Positions 44,181 to 51,181 of a stretch of DNA of 64,000 bases are shown piece by piece. This DNA comes from Fibrella rubiginis (GTDB lineage: Bacteria; Bacteroidota; Bacteroidia; Cytophagales; Spirosomataceae), in the NCBI RefSeq assembly GCF_017353185.1, contig NZ_JAFMYV010000008.1:62001-126000 (forward strand). The letters are read 5' to 3'. The stretch's first letter is position 1. Each line of letters begins with the position of its first letter. A model generated the notes under the pieces. It was not told the DNA's origin. It saw only the letters and a program-made list of their open reading frames with translations, and did no database searches. A program made the position numbers and the translations under genes.

Positions 44181-44188
44181 TATCTTTG
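44181..44188 (+). promoter_or_regulatory. -7 promoter box directly in front of gatB (probably leaderless)
   Basis: TATCTTTG followed by only 5 nt and then the gatB ATG at 44194. If transcription starts about 4-5 nt after the box, as in other Bacteroidota promoters, the mRNA has almost no 5' leader. Confidence 0.6.
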
Positions 44189-44193
44189 CCCCA

Positions 44194-45678
44194 ATGCAAG
44201 CTGAATCGACCGTTTTAACGCCCCCATTGTCAACCACTTACGAAGCCGTTATTGGGCTGGAAGTGCATTGTCAGTTGTTGACCAACAGCAAAATGTTTGC
44301 TGCCGACGCCAACGCGTTTGGCGCCGAGCCTAACACGCAGGTGAGCGTGATCACGCTGGCGCACCCCGGCGCGTTGCCCAAAGCCAACCGCGTGGCTGTG
44401 GAATATGCCGTGCGGATGGGCCTTGCCTGTGGGTCGGCCATTACGCGGCGGAACATTTTTGCCCGGAAAAATTATTTCTACCCCGATCTGCCCAAAGGCT
44501 ATCAGCTTTCGCAGGATAAAGGCCCCATTTGTGTGGGTGGGCAGATTCCGGTACGGGCTAAAGGTTTCGACGGCACCCTCCGCGACACGGCCATTCAGCT
44601 GCACCATATCCATCTGGAAGAAGATGCGGGCAAATCCATCCACGACATCGACCCCAACGCCACCTGCCTCGACTACAACCGCGCCGGTACGCCTCTGATT
44701 GAGATGGTAACGGAACCCTGCCTGCGCTCAGCCGATGAAGCGGGGCAGTTCTTGACCGAAGTACGGCGGCTGGTTCGCTACCTCGGCATCTGCGACGGCA
44801 ACCTGGAGGAAGGTTCGTTGCGTTGTGATGTGAACGTATCTATCCGGCCGAAAGGAGTTACGGAACTGGGGACGAAGGTGGAAGTGAAGAACCTGAATTC
44901 GATTCGTAACGTAATGCGGGCCGTGGATGCGGAGTTTCGGCGGCAGGTGATGCTAACCGAAACCGGTGGACGCATTATTCAGGAAACCCGCTTGTTCGAT
45001 GCCGATTTGGGTCAAACGGCGGGCATGCGCGAGAAAGAAACCATGAATGACTACCGGTACTTTCCTGATCCTGACCTCATGCCTGTAGTCATTTCAGATG
45101 CCTGGCTGGCCAACATTCAGGCCGGGATGCCCGCCCTTCCCCGCGATTTGTACCACAAGCTAACCACCCAGTACGGCTTGCCCGATTATGATGCTGCCCT
45201 GCTGACAGAGGCCCGTGAACTGGTGGAATTCTACGAAGCTGTTTGTGCCGAAACACCCCATTATAAGGCGGCCTCCAACTGGCTGATGGGTCCGGTGAAG
45301 GCACAATTATCGGAGAAAAACCTGCGCGACCGGCAGTTTCCGGTGTCGGCAACGGCCCTGGCGGCCCTCATTCGGCTTATTGACGAGGGCACGATCAGCC
45401 AAACCGCCGCCCAGACGGTATTTGGGTTGATGGTAGAACAACCCGAACGATCACCCGCCGAACTGGCAACGGCACAGGGTTTGTTACAGAACCGTAATAC
45501 CAACGATTTGCAATCGTTAATTGATGGGGTACTTGCTGCCTGGCCCGATAAGGTAGAACAGTATCGGAAAGGGAAAAAGAATCTGCTTGGCCTGTTCGTG
45601 GGCGAAGTGATGAAAAAATCGAAAGGTTCAGCAGACCCTAAGCTGGTCAACCAGTTGATTATGAATGCGTTGAGTTGA
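44194..45678 (+). CDS. gatB: Asp-tRNA(Asn)/Glu-tRNA(Gln) amidotransferase subunit B
   Basis: 494 aa. The kinase/tRNA-recognition subunit of GatCAB, which makes Gln-tRNA(Gln) (and Asn-tRNA) from misacylated tRNA. The ATG at 44194 puts YEAVIGLEVHCQLLTNSKMF near the N-terminus as usual; the upstream ORF codons lie in the inverted-repeat arm. Other blocks: NYFYPDLPKGYQLSQDKGPI, then HLEEDAGKSIHD, then DYNRAGTPLIEMVTEP, then EVKNLNSIRNVMRAVDAEFR, and the C-terminal YqeY-like tail. gatC is 11 kb away at 56950-57240; gatA is not in the window. Confidence 0.97.
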   Translation: MQAESTVLTPPLSTTYEAVIGLEVHCQLLTNSKMFAADANAFGAEPNTQVSVITLAHPGALPKANRVAVEYAVRMGLACGSAITRRNIFARKNYFYPDLPKGYQLSQDKGPICVGGQIPVRAKGFDGTLRDTAIQLHHIHLEEDAGKSIHDIDPNATCLDYNRAGTPLIEMVTEPCLRSADEAGQFLTEVRRLVRYLGICDGNLEEGSLRCDVNVSIRPKGVTELGTKVEVKNLNSIRNVMRAVDAEFRRQVMLTETGGRIIQETRLFDADLGQTAGMREKETMNDYRYFPDPDLMPVVISDAWLANIQAGMPALPRDLYHKLTTQYGLPDYDAALLTEARELVEFYEAVCAETPHYKAASNWLMGPVKAQLSEKNLRDRQFPVSATALAALIRLIDEGTISQTAAQTVFGLMVEQPERSPAELATAQGLLQNRNTNDLQSLIDGVLAAWPDKVEQYRKGKKNLLGLFVGEVMKKSKGSADPKLVNQLIMNALS

Positions 45679-45693
45679 TTAATATTTCATGTT

Positions 45694-45722
45694 GAAACAG
45701 CCATTAATCCGTCTGCTGTTTC
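45694..45722. repeat. Short hairpin after gatB with family words
   Basis: GAAACAGC (45694-45701) and GCTGTTTC (45715-45722), loop 13 nt, followed by CCAGTGTCCAA and GGCATCCAA, words also present at 33.5 and 10.5 kb. It may act as terminator or be a relic of a longer element. Confidence 0.55.
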
Positions 45723-45765
45723 CAGTGTCCAATGGCTGGCATCCAATAGCCTGTTAAACGAAACT

Positions 45766-46929
45766 ATGAAGCAATTACTCATTGGCGCTCTTGCTGGCGC
45801 CGTTAGTTTACTGGCCTCTGAGGCCATGGCTCAGGCCACAAAGCCGTCGACGGTGGTAGGTCAGCTCACTAACCTGGCTCCCGGTAGCAAAGTCTATCTG
45901 GAAACCAACACCAACCCCGCCCTCAAGCTCGACTCGACAGTGGTGACTGCCGACAGGAAGTTTTCGCTGAAGATGGCCGTGCCCGAAGGCGGCAACATTT
46001 ACATCATCAACATGGGCAGCGTAAAATCGCCGGTGTTGCTGGAAGGTGGTGAGCAGATTACCGTGATGGCCGAGCCGGGCGTTCGGGGAAAAGACAAAAA
46101 TGCCTCTGCCGCAGCAGCGGACCGTCCAAAACCTAAAATCACCATGAGCGGCGCGAAGGTGAATGACCAGTTTCGGCAGCTGTTTCAGATGCAAAGCGAT
46201 CTTGAAGCGCAGGGTAAAGTGCTGATGAAGTCCTATCAGGAGGCGCAGGCCAAGAACGACGCCAAAGCCATGAGCAACGTTGAGCAGATGTTCGACAATA
46301 TGGCCAAGGCCAATACCCAGAAGGTCAAAGCCATGTTGCCCGAACTGGGCACGTCGCTGGCTGCGCTCTACGCCACTAACTTCCTGAACGTGGAAACGGA
46401 TTTCCCCACGCTCGATACGCTGGCCCGCCGGTTTGAAAAGGAGAATCCCAACAGCCCCCACACTAAGTCATTTATTGGTACGATCAGCCGTATCCGGGGC
46501 GTAGCCGTTGGTGCTGATGCCCCCGAAATCGCCCTTACGGATACCAATGGTACGGCGGTACCGCTGTCGTCGTTGCGCGGTAAATATGTCCTCCTCGATT
46601 TCTGGGCAAGCTGGTGTGGTCCCTGCCGCAATGAAAACCCCAACGTGGTGCGCATGTATGACAAGTTTAAAGAAAAGGGTTTCGCTATCTACAGTGTCTC
46701 GCTCGACAATCCCGGCAAACGTGAAGCCTGGGTACGGGCCATCCGCAACGATGGCCTCACCTGGACGCACGTGTCGGATCTGAAAGGCTGGCAGTCGGAG
46801 GCGGCGCAGAAGTACGGCGTCAGTGCCATTCCGGCCACGTTCCTGCTCGACCCCAACGGGAAGATTGTGGCTAAAAACCTGCGTGGCGATGCCCTGGAGG
46901 CTAAATTGACGGAAGTGCTGAAGCAGTAG
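45766..46929 (+). CDS. TlpA-family thiol:disulfide oxidoreductase with N-terminal DUF4369-like domain
   Basis: 387 aa exported protein: signal MKQLLIGALAGAVSLLASEA, cleaved after AMAQ. Residues about 25-120 form a beta-rich domain (VVGQLTNLAPGSKVYLETNT and so on) like DUF4369; about 120-245 are helical; about 250-387 are a thioredoxin fold with the active site WASWCGPCRNE (Cys284, Cys287) and the cis-Pro region VSAIPATFLLDPNG. Members of this Bacteroidota group act in periplasmic disulfide handling. The EamA gene starts 4 nt after its stop codon. Confidence 0.92.
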   Translation: MKQLLIGALAGAVSLLASEAMAQATKPSTVVGQLTNLAPGSKVYLETNTNPALKLDSTVVTADRKFSLKMAVPEGGNIYIINMGSVKSPVLLEGGEQITVMAEPGVRGKDKNASAAAADRPKPKITMSGAKVNDQFRQLFQMQSDLEAQGKVLMKSYQEAQAKNDAKAMSNVEQMFDNMAKANTQKVKAMLPELGTSLAALYATNFLNVETDFPTLDTLARRFEKENPNSPHTKSFIGTISRIRGVAVGADAPEIALTDTNGTAVPLSSLRGKYVLLDFWASWCGPCRNENPNVVRMYDKFKEKGFAIYSVSLDNPGKREAWVRAIRNDGLTWTHVSDLKGWQSEAAQKYGVSAIPATFLLDPNGKIVAKNLRGDALEAKLTEVLKQ

Positions 46930-46933
46930 GCCC

Positions 46934-47824
46934 ATGCTGTCTGCGCTGTTTTCGCTCCCTTTTGTGGCCGTTGGCGTGCGGATTATTGCCAATCCGCTCG
47001 CTAACGTGTTTCAAAAGCAGCTTACCCACCGTTCGGCAGTTCCTCTATTCGTCACCTGCGCCACCTACGGTTTTCTTACCCTGGCTTGCCTGACCGTTCT
47101 TAATCACTTTGCGTTAACAGATCTTTCGGCAGTCTTCTGGCAAAACATGCTGGTTTGCAGTGTGTTAGGAGTGCTGGGCAACGTGTTTCTGGTTAAGGCT
47201 ACGCACCTCGGCGACCTGTCTGTGCTGGGTCCGATAAATGCGTACAAGGCTGTGGTAAGCCTGTTGGCAGGCATAGTAGTGCTCGGCGAACTACCCAGTT
47301 GGCTGGGGCTTACCGGCGTAGGGCTTATCGTGGCGGGTAGCTACATAGTACTCAGCAAGGGCGGCGGAAGCACCTGGTCATGGGCCATCGTTAATCAGCC
47401 TGAAGTTCGTTTGAGGCTCATGGCCTTACTGTGCTCAGGCATTGACGGCGTGTTTCTCAAACGGGCCATCCAACTGTCATCGCCGGGCACCGCCTTTTTC
47501 TTTTGGTGCTGGCTGGGCTTCGTTATGTCATTAGTCTGGTTCGTCACCACCCAATGGCGAACAAGCCCGGCGCAGGCAACGATACTGGCACGTAAATGGC
47601 CGACCTACCTGGCGCTGTTTGTCTGTATTGGCCTCATGCAGGTATCGACAAACATTGCCTTTAGTCGTATGCAGGTGGGCTATGCCCTGGCGCTTTTTCA
47701 AACCTCTGCTCTGTTGAGCGTTCTGTTTGGCTACCGCTTTTTCAACGAAACGGGTCTGATACGTAAGCTGACCGGGGCGGTAATTATGGTAACGGGCGCC
47801 GTGCTGATCATACTTTTTAAGTAA
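46934..47824 (+). CDS. EamA/DMT family transporter
   Basis: 296 aa, ten predicted membrane helices made of two five-helix EamA repeats (about residues 5-135 and 150-293). Typical segments: LGVLGNVFLVKATHLGDLSV, then LGPINAYKAVVSLLAGIVVL, then GELPSWLGLTGVGLIVAGSY, and in the second half FQTSALLSVLFGYRFFNETG, then LIRKLTGAVIMVTGAVLII. Drug/metabolite transporters move small molecules across the inner membrane; the substrate is unknown. It overlaps functionally with nothing nearby, but the 4-nt gap says it is co-transcribed with the TlpA-like gene. Confidence 0.9.
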   Translation: MLSALFSLPFVAVGVRIIANPLANVFQKQLTHRSAVPLFVTCATYGFLTLACLTVLNHFALTDLSAVFWQNMLVCSVLGVLGNVFLVKATHLGDLSVLGPINAYKAVVSLLAGIVVLGELPSWLGLTGVGLIVAGSYIVLSKGGGSTWSWAIVNQPEVRLRLMALLCSGIDGVFLKRAIQLSSPGTAFFFWCWLGFVMSLVWFVTTQWRTSPAQATILARKWPTYLALFVCIGLMQVSTNIAFSRMQVGYALALFQTSALLSVLFGYRFFNETGLIRKLTGAVIMVTGAVLIILFK

Positions 47825-47870
47825 CTGCTATTTCGTCAATCAGCTTTCCATACACCTTCCTCCTTAACTT

Positions 47871-48674
47871 ATGAAAATAGCAATACTTGGTTGTGGTAAC
47901 ATGGGCATGGCGTTTGCCAAGTCCTTTTTGCAGTATGATCTTGTAAAAAAAGATGATCTGCTGCTGATCGAAAAAAGCGTGGAACGCACCGAAACGCTTC
48001 GCGCCGAAAAAGCGGGCGTAGTTGTCGACACCATTGGCCCCCGCACCGGCGATGCTGATCTGATTATTCTGTCGGTGAAACCACAGGATTTTGCTTCAGC
48101 ACAAGATGAACTCCGGGCGGTTATCCAGCCCCGGCAGGTGATCTTGTCGATTATGGCGGGCATACCCATCAGTCTGATCCAGGAACGACTGGCTCACCGC
48201 ATGGTGATCCGGGCCATGCCCAACACCCCCGCCATGTTAGGTATGGGCATTACAGGCTTCACGGCCTCGCCAGAGGTGGATGCTGCCAGCCTACGCCGGG
48301 TCGAAAACCTCATCAATGCCACCGGGCGGTCTATTTTCCTCGAAAACGAAGCCATGCTCGATGCCGTTACGGCTCTCAGCGGCAGCGGCCCGGCCTACTT
48401 TTACTACGTCGTAAAGGCTATGGTGGAGGCGGGTAAGCAGATGGGTTTTGACGAAGGCACGGCCTCATTGCTGGTGAAACAGACCATGCTTGGCTCCTAC
48501 CACCTCATCAACAACGCCGACAAATCGCTGGACGACCTCATCAAAGCCGTAGCCAGCAAAGGCGGCACCACCGAAGCCGCCCTGCGCACGTTCGAGGCAG
48601 GTACATTGGGGGAAACACTTCAGGCCGGCATCCACGCCGCTCAGGTAAGAGCTACGGAGCTATCGAAGGGATAA
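47871..48674 (+). CDS. proC: Pyrroline-5-carboxylate reductase
   Basis: 267 aa NAD(P)H-dependent enzyme that makes proline. The Rossmann start MKIAILGCGNMGMAFAKSFL is intact. The signature near the C-terminus is complete: MLDAVTALSGSGPAYFYYVV, then KAMVEAGKQMGFDEGTASLL, then AVASKGGTTEAALRTFEAG. It forms homo-oligomers in the cytoplasm. Its TAA stop codon is the first three bases of a 46-bp inverted-repeat arm. It lies downstream of the EamA gene by 46 bp without a visible terminator. Confidence 0.97.
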   Translation: MKIAILGCGNMGMAFAKSFLQYDLVKKDDLLLIEKSVERTETLRAEKAGVVVDTIGPRTGDADLIILSVKPQDFASAQDELRAVIQPRQVILSIMAGIPISLIQERLAHRMVIRAMPNTPAMLGMGITGFTASPEVDAASLRRVENLINATGRSIFLENEAMLDAVTALSGSGPAYFYYVVKAMVEAGKQMGFDEGTASLLVKQTMLGSYHLINNADKSLDDLIKAVASKGGTTEAALRTFEAGTLGETLQAGIHAAQVRATELSKG

Positions 48675-48773
48675 GAGGGTTCAACGTCCAACGTTTAAGG
48701 TCCAATGTTGCTTCGCATCAAGCTATGTGCGAAGCAACATTGGACCTTAAACGTTGGACGTTGAACCCTCTTA
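48672..48773. repeat. 46-bp perfect inverted repeat starting at both stop codons (proC/purB)
   Basis: Arms 48672-48717 and 48728-48773 are perfect reverse complements (46/46) with a 10-nt loop. The left arm begins with the proC stop TAA and the right arm ends with the purB stop on the other strand. The apex is TTGCTTCGCA/TGCGAAGCAA, shared with the 54.8-kb and, in part, the 24.3-kb elements. No U-run. Confidence 0.96.
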
Positions 48774-50102
48774 CACCCCCGTGTACGTGAACGGCGTAAT
48801 AGCCCGAAGCTCATCTTTTATGGCGTCGCTAACGTTCAGACCGTCAATGAATTCGCTGATCGTTTGGGCCGTGATGGCTTCGTTTTTGCGAGTCAGGGCT
48901 TTCAGGGCCTCGTAGGGTTGCGGGTATCCTTCGCGGCGGAGTACGGTTTGGATGCCTTCTGCCACCACCGCCCAGTTGGCTTCCAGATCGGCATTAAGTG
49001 CGGCCTGATTTAACTCCAGCTTATTCAGCCCCTTCAACGTCGATTTCAGCGCGATGACCGAGTGGGCAAACGGCACACCGATGTTCCGCAATACCGTTGA
49101 ATCGGTGAGGTCGCGTTGCAGGCGTGAGATGGGAAGTTTGGCCGACAAATGTTCAAAAATGGCGTTGGCGATGCCCAGATTACCCTCCGAATTTTCAAAA
49201 TCGATGGGATTCACCTTGTGCGGCATGGCACTCGACCCGACCTCGCCGGCCTTAATTTTTTGTTTAAAGTAATTCGTCGACACGTACGTCCAGATGTCGC
49301 GGTCAAGGTCAATCAGGATGGTGTTGAGGCGTTTGTAAGTATCAAACAGGGCCGCCAGCATGTCGTAGTGCTCAATCTGGGTGGTAAACTGGCTCCGTTC
49401 CAGACCCAGATCCGCCACGAAATCGTTGCCGAATGATACCCAGTCGACGGTAGGATAAGCCACATGGTGCGCATTGAAATTACCCGTTGCGCCACCAAAC
49501 TTCGCTGCCATCGGAATGCTGCTGAGCATGGATAGCTGCTTTTCCAGCCGTTCCACAAACACCATCAGTTCTTTACCCAACCGCGTGGGCGAGGCAGGTT
49601 GACCATGAGTCCGGGCCAGCATCGGCACGTCGGCCCATTGCGTAGCCAGTTCCTGAAGGCGCATGTACACCTGCCGGTAGGCCGGTTCAATTTGCTGCGT
49701 CAACGCTTCCTGCAATAGTAAGGGGATGGCCGTGTTGTTGACATCCTGCGAGGTTAGCCCAAAGTGGATAAACTCCAAGAATGGCTCCACCGAGAGGCCC
49801 TTGAGCTTTTCTTTGATGAAATATTCCACCGCTTTCACGTCGTGGTTGGTGGTGGCTTCAATGGTCTTTACCTGCTCGGCATCGGCTTCGGTAAACTGCT
49901 CGTACAATGCCCGCAGTTGGGGAAACACAGTTGCGTCGACGCCCGATAGCTGAGGCAATGGCAGTTTGCAGAGCGCAATGAAGTATTCGACTTCAATACG
50001 AACCCGGTATCGAATCAGACCCATTTCGGAGAAAAAGGGAGCCAGATCAGTTACTTGCCGGGCATAGCGCCCATCTATTGGGGAGATTGCGGAGAGAGAC
50101 AT
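48771..50102 (-). CDS. purB: Adenylosuccinate lyase
   Basis: 443 aa, removes fumarate from SAICAR and adenylosuccinate in purine synthesis. The start MSLSAISPIDGRYARQVTDL is the family's usual N-terminus, so the upstream ORF codons are dismissed. The lyase signature SSAMPHKVNPIDFENSEGN and the active-site segments TSQDVNNTA and ARTHGQPASPTRLGKEL are present. It belongs to the E. coli PurB-like class. purH, the neighbouring step of the pathway, is at 58165-59664. A hairpin with GCCCCC/GGGGGC words lies just upstream (50109-50132). Confidence 0.97.
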   Translation of the reverse strand: MSLSAISPIDGRYARQVTDLAPFFSEMGLIRYRVRIEVEYFIALCKLPLPQLSGVDATVFPQLRALYEQFTEADAEQVKTIEATTNHDVKAVEYFIKEKLKGLSVEPFLEFIHFGLTSQDVNNTAIPLLLQEALTQQIEPAYRQVYMRLQELATQWADVPMLARTHGQPASPTRLGKELMVFVERLEKQLSMLSSIPMAAKFGGATGNFNAHHVAYPTVDWVSFGNDFVADLGLERSQFTTQIEHYDMLAALFDTYKRLNTILIDLDRDIWTYVSTNYFKQKIKAGEVGSSAMPHKVNPIDFENSEGNLGIANAIFEHLSAKLPISRLQRDLTDSTVLRNIGVPFAHSVIALKSTLKGLNKLELNQAALNADLEANWAVVAEGIQTVLRREGYPQPYEALKALTRKNEAITAQTISEFIDGLNVSDAIKDELRAITPFTYTGV

Positions 50103-50108
50103 AGACGT

Positions 50109-50132
50109 AAGCCCCCTTCGGGGGTTGGGGCT
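50109..50132. terminator. GC-rich hairpin between DUF1207 and purB genes
   Basis: CCCCC (50112-50116), TTC, GGGGG (50120-50124), and an alternative AAGCCCC (50109-50115) with GGGGCTT (50127-50133). It lies directly after the DUF1207 stop. There is no U-run in the leftward direction, so termination is uncertain. Confidence 0.45.
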
Positions 50133-50133
50133 T

Positions 50134-51060
50134 TTAAAATGGATTGAAATACAAGCCAATACCAGCCCAAGCAACGGTTTGGTATTCATATTGGCCATAA
50201 GGCCGATAGCCATAATATAGGTCCAGTAAGGCCGTCAGGTTCTGGCTCGAACGGCCCAATTCGTAGCCGACGCCCGCGTGGATACCGGGTTTGAAATTGG
50301 TCTGTTGCCACGACTTAATGTCGATTCCACCCACCAGCCGCTGTTTTTTATTACCCTGTTGACGGTAATAAGCCCCAACTTCCAGGTTAAAACGCTGGCG
50401 CTCGGTCTGCCCACGCAGGCAGATACCCGCTCCGCCATATACCCGCAGGCCAATAGGCAAATCGTGACTCATCGTGAAATCGAGTAATTCGTAATTAACC
50501 GCATTGGGCGTGTAGTAATTAAGCTGGTAACGAACAATATAGTCATCGCCCAGGTGCGAGGAGACGTGATAAATTCGGGCCCGGTAGCTGTTGCGACCTT
50601 TGTGCAGGTTATACCAAAAACTGAGTTTATAGTCGTTGTTAATAATCTTGTAGACCAGTTGCCCGGGTTTTTTGGCCAACCGCGAGGTGTCGTTGAACAC
50701 CTGAAACTGCGTAAACGACCCCACATCAAGCCCCCATTCATGCGCTTGGCCCGGTGCCGTGGTGACGCGGTAGAAGGGTTTGTGAAAGCCAAACGCAAAC
50801 GGCACAATGGTGCCCTGGTTAAGGTCTTTATCGCGGGTATCGGTTTCGGTAAAGCCCACCTTTCGTTCGCCGGTGGTGTTGAAAAAGGGCAACGCACTGC
50901 CATATACCTGCGCTTCAATAGGATCGAGCAGAATGGGCGCGAACAAATGGTTTTTGGGAAACCATTCCTTACGTGGATAAGCAGTAGTGTCGGTGGCCGA
51001 TTGAGACCGGGCAGTCAGGTAAAGCAGGCACAAAGCCCCAGCCAGTACAAATCCTCTCAT
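50134..51060 (-). CDS. DUF1207 domain outer-membrane protein
   Basis: 308 aa. The start at 51060 gives the signal MRGFVLAGALCLLYLTARSQ. The mature part shows DUF1207 landmarks: LFAPILLDPIEAQVYGS near the N-terminus, then EWGLDVGSFTQFQVFNDTSR, then NDYKLSFWYNLHKGRNSYRA, then RIYHVSSHLGDDYIVR. Alternating strands and a C-terminal aromatic residue (GIGLYFNPF) indicate an outer-membrane barrel. Function is unknown. A -7 box lies 21 nt upstream of the ATG, and the prolyl oligopeptidase gene is divergent. Confidence 0.85.
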   Translation of the reverse strand: MRGFVLAGALCLLYLTARSQSATDTTAYPRKEWFPKNHLFAPILLDPIEAQVYGSALPFFNTTGERKVGFTETDTRDKDLNQGTIVPFAFGFHKPFYRVTTAPGQAHEWGLDVGSFTQFQVFNDTSRLAKKPGQLVYKIINNDYKLSFWYNLHKGRNSYRARIYHVSSHLGDDYIVRYQLNYYTPNAVNYELLDFTMSHDLPIGLRVYGGAGICLRGQTERQRFNLEVGAYYRQQGNKKQRLVGGIDIKSWQQTNFKPGIHAGVGYELGRSSQNLTALLDLYYGYRPYGQYEYQTVAWAGIGLYFNPF

Positions 51061-51081
51061 GCAGGTAGGTAAAACGGAGCG

Positions 51082-51089
51082 CAAAGCTA
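51082..51089 (-). promoter_or_regulatory. Candidate -7 promoter box for the DUF1207 gene
   Basis: TAGCTTTG on the minus strand, 21 nt before the ATG at 51060, giving a leader of about 18 nt. No clear -33 TTG. Confidence 0.45.
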
Positions 51090-51181
51090 CCAAAAACCGA
51101 CCGCAGGCCCCGCATACGTGCACCACCAACCAGCTATAAACCCGAACTTTAAGGCATCGCTTACTCTTCTCTGGTCAACAC

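Noticed and set aside
50103-50213. Longer N-terminus of adenylosuccinate lyase
   Set aside because: The extra 37 residues would run into the end of the DUF1207 gene, and the family starts at the internal Met.
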